Of a stretch of DNA of 26,500 bases, positions 1 to 5,272 are shown in pieces. A program made the translations under genes and the position numbers. Origin of the DNA: a virus. Position 1 is the stretch's first letter. Each line of letters starts with the position of its first letter. The stretch spans positions 1-26,500 of IMG/VR virus record IMGVR_UViG_3300009161_006369; one strand, given 5' to 3'. Under the pieces are notes generated by a model, which worked only from the letters and a program-made list of their open reading frames with translations, was not told where the DNA came from and did no database searches.

Positions 1-167
1 ACATATTTTTCAGCTGCTCTTCTTGATTGTAATGTTTTTAAAATATATCTAGAGCAAGTTTGATAAGTTTTAGCTTGCTTTAATATATTATCGTTTTGGT
101 CTTTTACTACATAAGAATCATCAATCTTATATAGAAACAATCCATCAGCCATATAAAGCATTTTCAT
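1..167 (-). CDS. Unknown small phage protein, C-terminus outside window
   Basis: An open minus-strand frame starts at the ATG at 165-167 and runs off the left edge, giving at least 55 residues (begins MKMLYMADGLFLYK). The start codon shares one base with the TAA stop of the next upstream gene (TAATG), typical of translational coupling in compact phage operons. A second in-frame ATG at 159-161 is possible. The visible part is rich in Lys, Tyr and Gln, with no recognisable motif or membrane segment. I do not recognise the family. The gene call rests on the open frame and the coupled start. Confidence 0.6.
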   Translation of the reverse strand, partial: MKMLYMADGLFLYKIDDSYVVKDQNDNILKQAKTYQTCSRYILKTLQSRRAAEKY

Positions 168-358
168 TAATCTTCAACCTCGAAATAATCAGATTCAATT
201 AAAGAACTCGATTTTAATTCTTCTACAATTGCTGGGTCTTGATATAACCCTCGCATAAAAGCTCTGACGATAAGGTCTTTTGTTTCATCATCATATTCTT
301 TTGACAATTCATCCCTCAAACGGTCACTCATTGCTCGAATCCACTTAATGTTTTCCAT
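167..358 (-). CDS. Unknown 63-aa acidic phage protein
   Basis: Encodes a 63-residue, mostly helical-looking acidic protein (begins MENIKWIRAMSDRL, ends with a Glu/Asp-rich tail). No domain is recognised. It lies between a promoter-like extended -10 box only five bases upstream of the ATG and a downstream gene whose ATG overlaps its stop. No good Shine-Dalgarno precedes the start; if the -10 box is used, the mRNA would be almost leaderless. Position in a compact same-strand series and the coupled stop support it as a real gene. Function unknown. Confidence 0.65.
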   Translation of the reverse strand: MENIKWIRAMSDRLRDELSKEYDDETKDLIVRAFMRGLYQDPAIVEELKSSSLIESDYFEVED

Positions 359-363
359 GGCTT

Positions 364-372
364 ATTATATCA
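364..372 (-). promoter_or_regulatory. Extended -10 promoter box (TGATATAAT)
   Basis: The minus strand reads TGATATAAT, a full TGn-extended -10 element, between the hairpin at 376-401 and the ATG at 358. There is no TTGACA-like box 16-18 bases upstream. Five bases separate the box from the ATG, so the predicted transcript start falls at about the initiation codon. The same TGATATAAT or a close variant recurs at 1297, 2346, 2598 and 6168 on the same strand. Confidence 0.5.
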
Positions 373-375
373 GGT

Positions 376-401
376 AGAAGGGGAGATTTCTCTCCCCTTC
401 T
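376..401 (-). terminator. 11-bp hairpin between two small genes
   Basis: A perfect inverted repeat, AGAAGGGGAGA / TCTCCCCTTCT, with a 4-nt loop lies directly after the stop of the minus-strand gene at 405-626. No strong U-tract follows on the minus strand, so it may be a weak terminator, an RNA-processing site or an mRNA-stabilising structure. Confidence 0.5.
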
Positions 402-404
402 AAT

Positions 405-626
405 TTAGTCTTCCCCTTCGATTTCTCCACATAATACAATCCGGCAAATATAACCAGAAAATGTATCTGTAGCGGGATGTAATATTTCATCAATATAATC
501 TACTTGTACTTCTGGATTAAATTCATTTTTAGAGTGGATAGCCAAAACCACTTCTGTATCTTGGCTATACTGTTCATATTTTTTATCTAATTCCTGAAGT
601 TTGGCGATTAGTTCTTTAAGTGTCAT
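405..626 (-). CDS. Small phage protein, LKELIxKLQ / TEVVLAI type
   Basis: A 73-residue protein with an N-terminal helix (TLKELIAKLQELDKKY) followed by a beta strand TEVVLAI. This layout is common among small phage proteins of unknown function that begin with a 'KELIxxLQ ... DTEVxI' segment. Its ATG overlaps the stop of the upstream Api92-like gene by four bases (ATGA), so the two are probably translationally coupled. A hairpin at 376-401 follows the stop. Assignment is to a general type, not a named family; function unknown. Confidence 0.7.
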   Translation of the reverse strand: MTLKELIAKLQELDKKYEQYSQDTEVVLAIHSKNEFNPEVQVDYIDEILHPATDTFSGYICRIVLCGEIEGED

Positions 627-1267
627 ACTTCTTCACTCTCCTCAAACATTTCAGCCCATTCATCCCATCCGCCCCATTTACCATCTTCCACTGCTTCTTT
701 AAATGTTTCATAAGAGCAAGTTTCTTCATATTTACCATCTTCACAGGTAAACTCATAATGGGAATCGTTTTCAATGGAACCAGACACCATTTCAAAAGTG
801 GCATTAGGATACATTGTAGATAATTTTATTACAAATTGTTCTGGTGTTCCCCAAGGAGAATTGAAGGTGTAGATGATTGTATTAAAATCAGGCAGTTCTT
901 TGGATTCACATTGAGAGGCATCCCATTTAACACCCCAGTTGTTAAGGTTCCAAGAATACCAATCATAATATCCAGTTGCGATGAATGCTTGTTGACTCTT
1001 TAATGCATTTTTGGCTGCATCAGAGTACAAAGGGTGATTGCTGTTGATGATTTCAGTAAGACCCATTGATGTAGAATGTGTTTCTTTGTTGTAATCAAGA
1101 ATCAATTTATCTACTTCAATATAGGGAGATTTTGTGTCCACTAATATCTCAGGCATAGGGATGAAAGAATTATAAAAATTCTCAACATCTACTTTGTTTT
1201 TAAAAGCGGTGTATTCTTCATTAGTTTGAAAAATACAAGTGAGTGAGTTCATGACCCAATTAGGCAT
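623..1267 (-). CDS. Api92-like ferredoxin-fold phage protein
   Basis: A 214-residue protein with the signature of the Api92/YubB-type family: an N-terminal MPNWVMNSLTC (usually MPNWCxNxLxI), a central FIPMPE, then YDWYSWNLNNWGVKWDAS, a tryptophan-rich W-NWG-KWD block around residues 100-117, and FNSPWGTPEQFV further on. The C-terminus is acidic. The family occurs on phages and plasmids and has a predicted ferredoxin-like fold without an established reaction. An AAGGG-type ribosome site lies upstream, as does an extended -10 box at 1297-1305. The last four bases overlap the next gene's start. Family call is confident; role unknown. Confidence 0.85.
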   Translation of the reverse strand: MPNWVMNSLTCIFQTNEEYTAFKNKVDVENFYNSFIPMPEILVDTKSPYIEVDKLILDYNKETHSTSMGLTEIINSNHPLYSDAAKNALKSQQAFIATGYYDWYSWNLNNWGVKWDASQCESKELPDFNTIIYTFNSPWGTPEQFVIKLSTMYPNATFEMVSGSIENDSHYEFTCEDGKYEETCSYETFKEAVEDGKWGGWDEWAEMFEESEEV

Positions 1268-1292
1268 TGTAGGAATACCCTTTCTTGTGATA

Positions 1293-1541
1293 CTAGATTA
1301 TATCAGATAATTCAAACTCTGCATCGTTATAGCGAACATTTTTTATGCTATGATTTTCCATGTCTTGATGATGAGTGATTATCTCATTTCCCCAAGCTCC
1401 ACCTTCTGCTACAATACAGATCTGAAGCATATAAATAATATCATTGAATTCTAATGCATACAATTTACCAGCAACATCATAATGGGGAATAACGCTATCA
1501 GGAATTTCCATTGTTCCTGTAATATTAAAATTAACTTTCAT
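1293..1541 (-). CDS. Unknown 82-aa small phage protein
   Basis: An 82-residue protein (begins MKVNFNITGTMEIPD) that looks mostly beta-stranded at the N-terminus. The start is supported by AGGA about eight bases upstream and by a good sigma70-type promoter at 1559-1587. Its terminal SDII codons and stop overlap the TGATATAAT box of the next gene downstream. No family recognised. Probably expressed from its own promoter, with readthrough into the Api92-like gene 25 bases on. Confidence 0.65.
   Translation of the reverse strand: MKVNFNITGTMEIPDSVIPHYDVAGKLYALEFNDIIYMLQICIVAEGGAWGNEIITHHQDMENHSIKNVRYNDAEFELSDII
1297..1305 (-). promoter_or_regulatory. Extended -10 box before the Api92-like gene
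   Basis: Minus strand TGATATAAT, 29 bases before the ATG at 1267. It overlaps the last codons of the 1293-1541 gene. No clear -35 element. Spacing leaves room for a normal leader carrying the AAGGG ribosome site. Confidence 0.45.
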
Positions 1542-1558
1542 TCTTATATCCTAGCTTT

Positions 1559-1587
1559 ATTGTAAAGGGGACTAACTTCATTGTCAA
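1559..1587 (-). promoter_or_regulatory. Sigma70-type promoter TTGACA-17-TACAAT
   Basis: On the minus strand a perfect TTGACA (1587-1582), a 17-base spacer and TACAAT (1564-1559) precede the 82-aa gene by 17 bases. This is the best match in the window to the housekeeping bacterial consensus and suggests host polymerase recognition, as for an early phage gene. The promoter sits within a GC-rich partial inverted repeat (AAAGGGGA ... TCCCCCTCTTT) that may also help terminate the preceding gene. Confidence 0.75.
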
Positions 1588-1595
1588 TCCCCCTC

Positions 1596-1636
1596 TTTAG
1601 ATAAATAAACCACCCTACATAATTTATTTATCTAAA
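1596..1636 (-). terminator. 14-bp perfect AT-rich hairpin at the glycosylase gene end
   Basis: TTTAGATAAATAAA (1596-1609) and its exact reverse complement (1623-1636) flank a 13-nt loop and overlap the stop codon of the gene at 1632-2309. The stem is almost pure A/T and has no U-tract directly after it. It probably acts with the adjacent GC-rich repeat at 1564-1598 as a terminator or 3'-end stabiliser. A role as a DNA-binding palindrome cannot be excluded. Confidence 0.55.
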
Positions 1637-2309
1637 ACTCGAAAGACAATTGTGGCTCCAAACATTCTGACCAATATCTAGAATCTTTTTGTCCCTGATT
1701 AATATCCCAATACAAGCATCTGGTAATATATGGAGATGATTTTATTTTGGCAGAATAATCCATCCAAATATTCTCTCCATCAATATAAGCCTGAATATCC
1801 CTCTTAGATTCTTTTCTGTATCCTTGAGTGTTCATATCAAGCAATCTTAACATATGTACATCTAAGCATACAATTTGAGCCTGATTTGGATAGCATAGTT
1901 CAAGGGCAAAGGATGTTTTAGCAAGTCCAATGCCTTTAAGGAACAATGCCAATCTGTTTCTCATCTCCATCCAAGATTCATTACTCGATTTTCTAAAAGT
2001 ATCTGGGTTCTCGAAAAACTTGTCTCGAAAATCCCAAATGCTTTCTGTTCGTTGATTATGACATCCACCTTTAGAGATATAGAGGAGATGAGATAATTGT
2101 TCTTTATCATCAATCCACTGCTCGAAATTCTTAATATGATTGTAGCATCTCACATTAGATTGCCAAGTGGAGTGAATGGATGTAAAAGCGAACAACCATC
2201 TTTTAAATATTTCTCCATCAGATTGTGGTGTGATGGAATTCCAGTAGGACGAGTATGTGGATATTTTAGATGAATCAAAACATCCAAAGATTGTATTGAG
2301 AGTGTTCAT
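1632..2309 (-). CDS. HhH-GPD superfamily DNA glycosylase
   Basis: A 225-residue protein with the hallmark of the endonuclease III / HhH-GPD base-excision family. A helix-hairpin-helix FLKGIGLAKTSFAL sits at about residues 123-136, followed by VCLDVHMLRLL, where Asp150 matches the essential catalytic aspartate. Lys131 in the hairpin is near the position used for Schiff-base chemistry in bifunctional members, but the spacing is off by one, so lyase activity is uncertain. The C-terminal four-cysteine iron-sulfur loop of endonuclease III is absent. It would remove damaged bases from phage DNA; the substrate cannot be read from sequence. It has an AAGGA ribosome site and a TGATACAAT box upstream. 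With uvsE it forms a small DNA-repair complement. Confidence 0.75.
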   Translation of the reverse strand: MNTLNTIFGCFDSSKISTYSSYWNSITPQSDGEIFKRWLFAFTSIHSTWQSNVRCYNHIKNFEQWIDDKEQLSHLLYISKGGCHNQRTESIWDFRDKFFENPDTFRKSSNESWMEMRNRLALFLKGIGLAKTSFALELCYPNQAQIVCLDVHMLRLLDMNTQGYRKESKRDIQAYIDGENIWMDYSAKIKSSPYITRCLYWDINQGQKDSRYWSECLEPQLSFEF

Positions 2310-2345
2310 TCCTTATCTTTCTATGTAGGGGTTAGAAGATAATCT

Positions 2346-2354
2346 ATTGTATCA
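2346..2354 (-). promoter_or_regulatory. Extended -10 box (TGATACAAT) before the glycosylase gene
   Basis: The minus strand reads TGATACAAT. The TGA is also the stop codon of the preceding gene (2352-2576). The box lies 36 bases before the ATG at 2309, leaving space for the AAGGA ribosome site. Confidence 0.45.
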
Positions 2355-2576
2355 GCCTACTACGATATTGTCATCAAAAATACCGACATTGTTTGGAAGA
2401 GATTTTACATCAAAGCGAATGTTAAAATACTTGTCTACTTTAATTCTTCTTGACTTCTGGATAGGGTCATTAGAGACAATGTGAATATTCTTTACCTTTG
2501 TGATAAAAACATAATCACCGGGTTTCGCACCAAAGTTTCTAACAACACGAGCACGGATAAGAGCACGATTTCGCAT
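2352..2576 (-). CDS. Unknown 74-aa basic phage protein
   Basis: A 74-residue, Arg/Lys-rich protein (begins MRNRALIRARVVRNFG) with a GAKPGDYVFITKVKN stretch suggesting a small beta-barrel, and a hydrophobic C-terminus. A strong AAGGAG ribosome site sits seven bases before the ATG. An extended -10 box (TGATATACT) lies just upstream in the divergent gap with the plus-strand gene at 2613. No family recognised; the basic N-terminus would suit nucleic-acid binding, but this is speculation. Confidence 0.65.
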   Translation of the reverse strand: MRNRALIRARVVRNFGAKPGDYVFITKVKNIHIVSNDPIQKSRRIKVDKYFNIRFDVKSLPNNVGIFDDNIVVG

Positions 2577-2597
2577 AACATTTCTCCTTAGGGCTTA

Positions 2598-2606
2598 AGT
2601 ATATCA
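2598..2606 (-). promoter_or_regulatory. Extended -10 box (TGATATACT) in divergent gap
   Basis: Minus-strand TGATATACT lies 21 bases before the ATG at 2576, leaving room for AAGGAG. It sits directly against the proposed start of the divergent plus-strand gene. Confidence 0.4.
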
Positions 2607-2612
2607 GATAGT

Positions 2613-3704
2613 ATGAGTGTGTCAAGAACTATTTTAAAGGGAATTTTATATGTCTGTAAAGTAGGGTATAAAAATAATATGCAAGACAAACATTTAGTTA
2701 TAGTACACACAAGAGAAGACAGAGATGTATTTATTAACAAGGTAGAGTATTCAAAAACAGTATATCATCCAGATGTAGATGGTGGCAAAGCTGAATCTGG
2801 AGATATAATTGTTGATAAGAAACAATGTATGGATTGGATATTCGCAAAATACATTGTAGATAATTATGATAATCTACATGAATATACAATTTTCTGTCAA
2901 GCAATTCCAGATGATCATGTGCACGAACCTTTATTAGCTATTAATTCTACATTTAAAGGTGGATTTGGATCTTTGTGTTATGCCAGATCAATTTACAATC
3001 AATATTATTTTGCTGGTGATAACCCAAGATATCATCCAATCTCTTTCGTGGCTGATTTAATTAATCTAGGTTTAAGAAATGCAGATAATATTAATAAATC
3101 AATATTTCTTTGTCATTGTGGCGCTATATTTTTTGTTCATAGAGATAATATAAGAAAAAGACCAAAATCATTCTATCAAAATATAATTGATATGGACGAT
3201 GATGAATTATTGCTCGAAAAATACATTAATCATGAGCCCCCCGATTTTTTCAAGAAGCAATTAGATAAAGCTCATCCTAGTTTATCTCATCTAAATATTA
3301 AAGATAAATTATTAGCTACATATGTTAAAAATAAAAGAGCTGATTTTTTTGGAACATGTATGGAGCCTTTGTGGTTTCTTGTGTTTTGTAATGATGATCT
3401 CTTTAATAAAATTAATAATGGACAAGCAGCAATGGGAAATAGATTTAATATTAATCTAAATTTATCTTCTTATAATATTGATGCTGGAGCTAACACAGGG
3501 CCATTTAGTTATACACCAGGTATCTCTATTATGAATTTTAAAAGACTCGAAAATTCTTGGTTCGATTTTGATTGCTCGAATTATCAAAAATGGCATAAAA
3601 CCTTAATTGAGAAAACTATCATAACAGGTAAAATGTTTGGGATAGATGGCAGAGGATATTTGGAACACTTAAAAATGATGGGTGTTAAACATATATCATT
3701 TTAA
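2613..3704 (+). CDS. DUF3431-like protein, possible glycosyltransferase-like enzyme
   Basis: A 363-residue protein. Two blocks recall the DUF3431 family: FAKYIVDNYDNLHEYTIFCQAIPDDH (about residues 77-102; the family has 'Y-HHIV-NYD-L-D-TVFLQG-P-DH'), and CGAIFFVHRDNIRKRP followed by SFYQNII (about 169-192; the family has 'GAQFAVSR-I-RP-FYE'). Such proteins occur near glycan-biosynthesis genes and are suspected of sugar transfer, but the reaction is not established. The ATG at 2613 lacks a ribosome site; the in-frame ATG at 2679, with GGG 12 bases upstream, is an alternative that removes 22 residues and keeps both motifs. It is a plus-strand insertion in a minus-strand region and ends in a hairpin next to tRNA-Arg. 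It could modify surface glycans or phage DNA/protein (inference). Confidence 0.65.
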   Translation: MSVSRTILKGILYVCKVGYKNNMQDKHLVIVHTREDRDVFINKVEYSKTVYHPDVDGGKAESGDIIVDKKQCMDWIFAKYIVDNYDNLHEYTIFCQAIPDDHVHEPLLAINSTFKGGFGSLCYARSIYNQYYFAGDNPRYHPISFVADLINLGLRNADNINKSIFLCHCGAIFFVHRDNIRKRPKSFYQNIIDMDDDELLLEKYINHEPPDFFKKQLDKAHPSLSHLNIKDKLLATYVKNKRADFFGTCMEPLWFLVFCNDDLFNKINNGQAAMGNRFNINLNLSSYNIDAGANTGPFSYTPGISIMNFKRLENSWFDFDCSNYQKWHKTLIEKTIITGKMFGIDGRGYLEHLKMMGVKHISF

Positions 3705-3708
3705 ATAT

Positions 3709-3734
3709 ATCCCCTCTGGTTTATTAGAGGGGAT
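3709..3734 (+). terminator. Hairpin terminator between DUF3431-like gene and tRNA-Arg
   Basis: ATCCCCTC (3709-3716) pairs with GAGGGGAT (3727-3734) around a 10-nt loop. It follows the plus-strand gene stop by four bases and ends two bases from the 3' end of the minus-strand tRNA-Arg, so it may serve both converging transcripts. The U-tract is weak on both sides. The same C4/G4 stem type recurs at 4919, 7369, 8733 and 11013. Confidence 0.6.
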
Positions 3735-3736
3735 TA

Positions 3737-3808
3737 TAGCTCCATCAAGAATTGAACTTGAAATTAAACTTTAGAAGAGTCTTGTTATATCCGTTTAACT
3801 ATAGAGCC
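3737..3808 (-). tRNA. tRNA-Arg (UCU)
   Basis: Read on the minus strand, the 72-nt sequence folds as a complete cloverleaf: acceptor GGCTCTA / TGGAGCT with G-U at the first and sixth pairs, D stem GTTA/TAAC, anticodon stem AGACT/AGTTT with loop CTTCTAA (anticodon UCU), T stem TCAAG/CTTGA with loop TTCAATT, and discriminator A. CCA is not encoded. It would decode AGA/AGG, common Arg codons in these AT-rich genes. Confidence 0.9.
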
Positions 3809-3828
3809 TTGTTACCACTTACATATCT

Positions 3829-3834
3829 ATTATA
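3829..3834 (-). promoter_or_regulatory. TATAAT box upstream of tRNA-Arg
   Basis: Minus-strand TATAAT predicts a transcript start about 14 nt before the tRNA-Arg 5' end. A copy of the polar CTCGAAAA motif abuts it at 3835. Confidence 0.45.
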
Positions 3835-3879
3835 CTCGAAAAATCTAGTCTTGCCAATACATTTCTCGATTTTTATAAG

Positions 3880-3952
3880 TTCCCCCGCCTCAGTACGATC
3901 AAGGAATTTCAGCTCCAAAAACTGATGTGATGCCAGGTTTCACTACAGGGGA
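3880..3952 (-). tRNA. tRNA-Gln (UUG) with an irregular T arm
   Basis: A 73-nt cloverleaf on the minus strand: acceptor TCCCCTG / CGGGGGA with the U1-A72 pair typical of tRNA-Gln, D stem GTGA/TCAC with a GG-containing loop, anticodon stem TCAGT/GCTGA with loop TTTTGGA (anticodon UUG), and discriminator A. The T arm is unusual. The stem CCTTG/TGAGG ends in a G53-U61 wobble where G-C is nearly universal, and the loop ATCGTAC has A54 and U58 exchanged relative to the usual U54-A58. It may be a weakened or specialised tRNA. CCA not encoded. Confidence 0.8.
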
Positions 3953-3968
3953 ATAATCTAACAAAAAT

Positions 3969-3974
3969 ATTATA
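3969..3974 (-). promoter_or_regulatory. TATAAT box upstream of tRNA-Gln
   Basis: Minus-strand TATAAT, preceded directly by TG, predicts a start about 10 nt before the tRNA-Gln 5' end. Confidence 0.45.
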
Positions 3975-3983
3975 CAAACAAAA

Positions 3984-4057
3984 TAGCCTGTAGGAGGATT
4001 GAACTCCTGGTCTCCTCCGTGAAAGGGAGGCATCTTAAACCACTCGACTAACAGGCC
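3984..4057 (-). tRNA. tRNA-Glu (UUC)
   Basis: A 74-nt cloverleaf on the minus strand: acceptor GGCCTGT / ACAGGCT, a D arm with GTGG in the loop, anticodon stem CCTCC/GGAGG with loop CTTTCAC (anticodon UUC, the usual tRNA-Glu loop), T stem AGGAG/CTCCT with loop TTCAATC, and discriminator A. CCA not encoded. Confidence 0.93.
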
Positions 4058-4067
4058 ATAGGTTTAG

Positions 4068-4076
4068 ATTATACCA
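4068..4076 (-). promoter_or_regulatory. Extended -10 box (TGGTATAAT) upstream of tRNA-Glu
   Basis: Minus-strand TGGTATAAT predicts a transcript start about 4 nt before the tRNA-Glu 5' end. This suggests the gene has its own promoter rather than being only part of a tRNA operon. Confidence 0.5.
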
Positions 4077-4164
4077 CAAAAAAAAGGTGAAAGCAAAATT
4101 TATCTGTAAAAAGACATTAGGTCTTTATGACTCGAAATATTATATTTGAATACAGGTGAAAGAT

Positions 4165-4782
4165 ATGCCAATTGAAGTGAAGTGTGTAGGTTGTAATAAA
4201 AATGTCATGAGATATCCTTGTGAATTAAAATCAAATAATCAATATTGGTGTTCTCATAAATGCAGATATCCAGATAATAAAAAAAGACTAGTTTCATGTT
4301 TAAAATGCAAAAAAGAATTTAAAAAATCAAATGCTGAATGTATTAAATTTCCTAATAATTTCTGTTCTCATTCATGTTCAGCTTCTTATAATAATACTCA
4401 TAAAAAATACGGTACCAAAAGATCAAAACTTGAAATTTACTTAGAAGAACAAATCAAAGCACATTATCCAGACTTAGAATTAGTATGTAATCAAAAATCA
4501 GCTATAGAATCAGAGCTCGATTTTTATTTTCCAGAATTAAGATTTGCTATTGAATTAAATGGTATCACACATTATGAACCTATTTATGGTGAAGACAAAT
4601 TCGAAAAGATACAAAATAATGACAAGAGAAAAATAATAGCTTGTTATGAAAAAGATATTGAACTTGCTATTATTGATTCTTCATCTTGTAGTTATTTAAA
4701 TGAAACAGCAAAAAATAAATATAAAATATTAGTGTTTGATTTACTCGAAAAAGTTAAAAACAGAAAGCCCTCAAATCAATGA
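4165..4782 (+). CDS. Zinc-ribbon, Vsr-like (EDxHD/DUF559-type) endonuclease, probable homing enzyme
   Basis: A 205-residue protein with two N-terminal Cys4 modules (C7/C10/C29/C33 and C45/C48/C67/C71, each CxxC ... CSxxC). A nuclease core follows: LDFYFPELRFAIELNGITHY (D119, E130, N132, H136) and a downstream NDKRKIIACYEKDIELAIID. This D ... ExNGxxH ... DxxK layout is that of Vsr-fold, DUF559-like PD-(D/E)xK nucleases. I chose ATG 4165 because AGGTGA six bases upstream makes a good ribosome site; the GTG at 4156 is in frame but lies inside that site. The gene is on the plus strand between tRNA-Glu and tRNA-Asn, both minus strand, the placement expected of a selfish homing gene. No intron is visible. 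Cleavage target unknown. Confidence 0.8.
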   Translation: MPIEVKCVGCNKNVMRYPCELKSNNQYWCSHKCRYPDNKKRLVSCLKCKKEFKKSNAECIKFPNNFCSHSCSASYNNTHKKYGTKRSKLEIYLEEQIKAHYPDLELVCNQKSAIESELDFYFPELRFAIELNGITHYEPIYGEDKFEKIQNNDKRKIIACYEKDIELAIIDSSSCSYLNETAKNKYKILVFDLLEKVKNRKPSNQ

Positions 4783-4789
4783 GGGCTTT
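4764..4789 (+). terminator. Intrinsic terminator of the endonuclease gene
   Basis: AAAGCCCTC (4764-4772) pairs with GAGGGCTTT (4781-4789) around an 8-nt loop; the stop codon lies at the base of the second arm. The symmetric A- and T-rich flanks make it usable from both sides, including for tRNA-Asn, whose 3' end is three bases away. Confidence 0.7.
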
Positions 4790-4791
4790 AG

Positions 4792-4864
4792 CTCCTGGGG
4801 CTGAGCTCGAATCAGCAACCTCGAAATTAACAGTTTCGCTCTCTTCCTATTGAGATACCCAGGA
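4792..4864 (-). tRNA. tRNA-Asn (GUU)
   Basis: A 73-nt cloverleaf on the minus strand: perfect acceptor TCCTGGG / CCCAGGA, D stem TCTC/GAGA, anticodon stem CGAAA/TTTCG with loop CTGTTAA (anticodon GUU), T stem GCTGA/TCAGC with loop TTCGAGC, and discriminator G as in bacterial tRNA-Asn. CCA not encoded. Two copies of the polar CTCGAA motif (4806 and 4820) fall inside it, in the T loop and at the anticodon stem edge. Confidence 0.93.
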
Positions 4865-4875
4865 CCATCAAATAT

Positions 4876-4881
4876 ATTATA
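4876..4881 (-). promoter_or_regulatory. TATAAT box upstream of tRNA-Asn
   Basis: Minus-strand TATAAT predicts a transcript start about 5 nt before the tRNA-Asn 5' end. A polar CTCGAAAT copy lies two bases upstream of it (4883). Confidence 0.5.
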
Positions 4882-4910
4882 CCTCGAAATTTAAGATTAT
4901 CAACACTCTT

Positions 4911-4942
4911 AAAAAAAATCCCCTCAGGTTTAATTAAGGGGA
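4911..4942 (-). terminator. Rho-independent terminator with eight U
   Basis: On the minus strand TCCCCT (4942-4937) pairs with AGGGGA (4924-4919), followed directly by eight T (4918-4911). It ends the 5006-6982 minus-strand transcripts and/or the candidate small RNA. Confidence 0.85.
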
Positions 4943-4974
4943 ATGAGTGAGTGTAAAGCTCTCGAAATCCTTAC
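4911..4974 (-). ncRNA. Candidate small RNA of about 64 nt
   Basis: Between the stop of the 5006-5272 gene and tRNA-Asn, the minus strand has a TATAAT box (4986-4981), then an imperfect hairpin with arms GAGAGTAAG and CTTTACACTC (one mismatch, one bulge), then a textbook terminator. Together they define a compact RNA of two stem-loops with no open frame. The alternative is that this is only the 3' end of the upstream mRNA, with a chance -10 match. No family recognised. Confidence 0.4.
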
Positions 4975-4980
4975 TCTCTA

Positions 4981-4986
4981 ATTATA
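4981..4986 (-). promoter_or_regulatory. TATAAT box before the candidate small RNA
   Basis: Minus-strand TATAAT preceded by TTTTCGAGG, the reverse complement of a polar motif copy at 4988. Predicted start at about 4974. There is no protein-coding gene between it and the terminator at 4911. Confidence 0.4.
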
Positions 4987-5005
4987 CCTCGAAAATTCAG
5001 ATATG

Positions 5006-5272
5006 CTACTTAAAGATCTTGTATTTATCAAAAACACTGTAAAATATTTCTCTACTTATATTTAAATCAACATTAATACCAGAAACAGTGGCAATTACAG
5101 TGGCAGAATTGTTTAATAGGGAATAGATAAAGACAGTGTAGTTATTGTCATTATCTTTAAAATATACACTCTTAGTATTCTTGCCTTCTCTCACTGAAAT
5201 AAGATCGCAGCTTTTGATATAATTTAATACATCACTTATATTAATATCTTCTCTAACAGCATCAATTACCAT
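5006..5272 (-). CDS. Unknown 88-aa phage protein downstream of uvsE
   Basis: A small protein (begins MVIDAVREDINISDVLNYIK) with alternating helix and strand character and no recognised motif. I prefer the ATG at 5272 because AGAGGTGG lies eight bases upstream; the in-frame GTG at 5281 falls inside that site. The start overlaps the last 11 bases of uvsE, so the two are likely translationally coupled. The intrinsic terminator at 4911-4942 closes the unit. Function unknown. Confidence 0.65.
   Translation of the reverse strand: MVIDAVREDINISDVLNYIKSCDLISVREGKNTKSVYFKDNDNNYTVFIYSLLNNSATVIATVSGINVDLNISREIFYSVFDKYKIFK

Noticed and set aside
616-823. Open frames on both strands inside the Api92-like gene
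   Set aside because: They overlap a gene with a clear family signature in another frame and have no ribosome sites or sensible protein features.
4043-4048. CTCGAC as a copy of the polar motif
   Set aside because: It is the complement of GTCGAG in the tRNA-Glu D arm, fixed by tRNA structure, and lacks the A/T after CTCGA.
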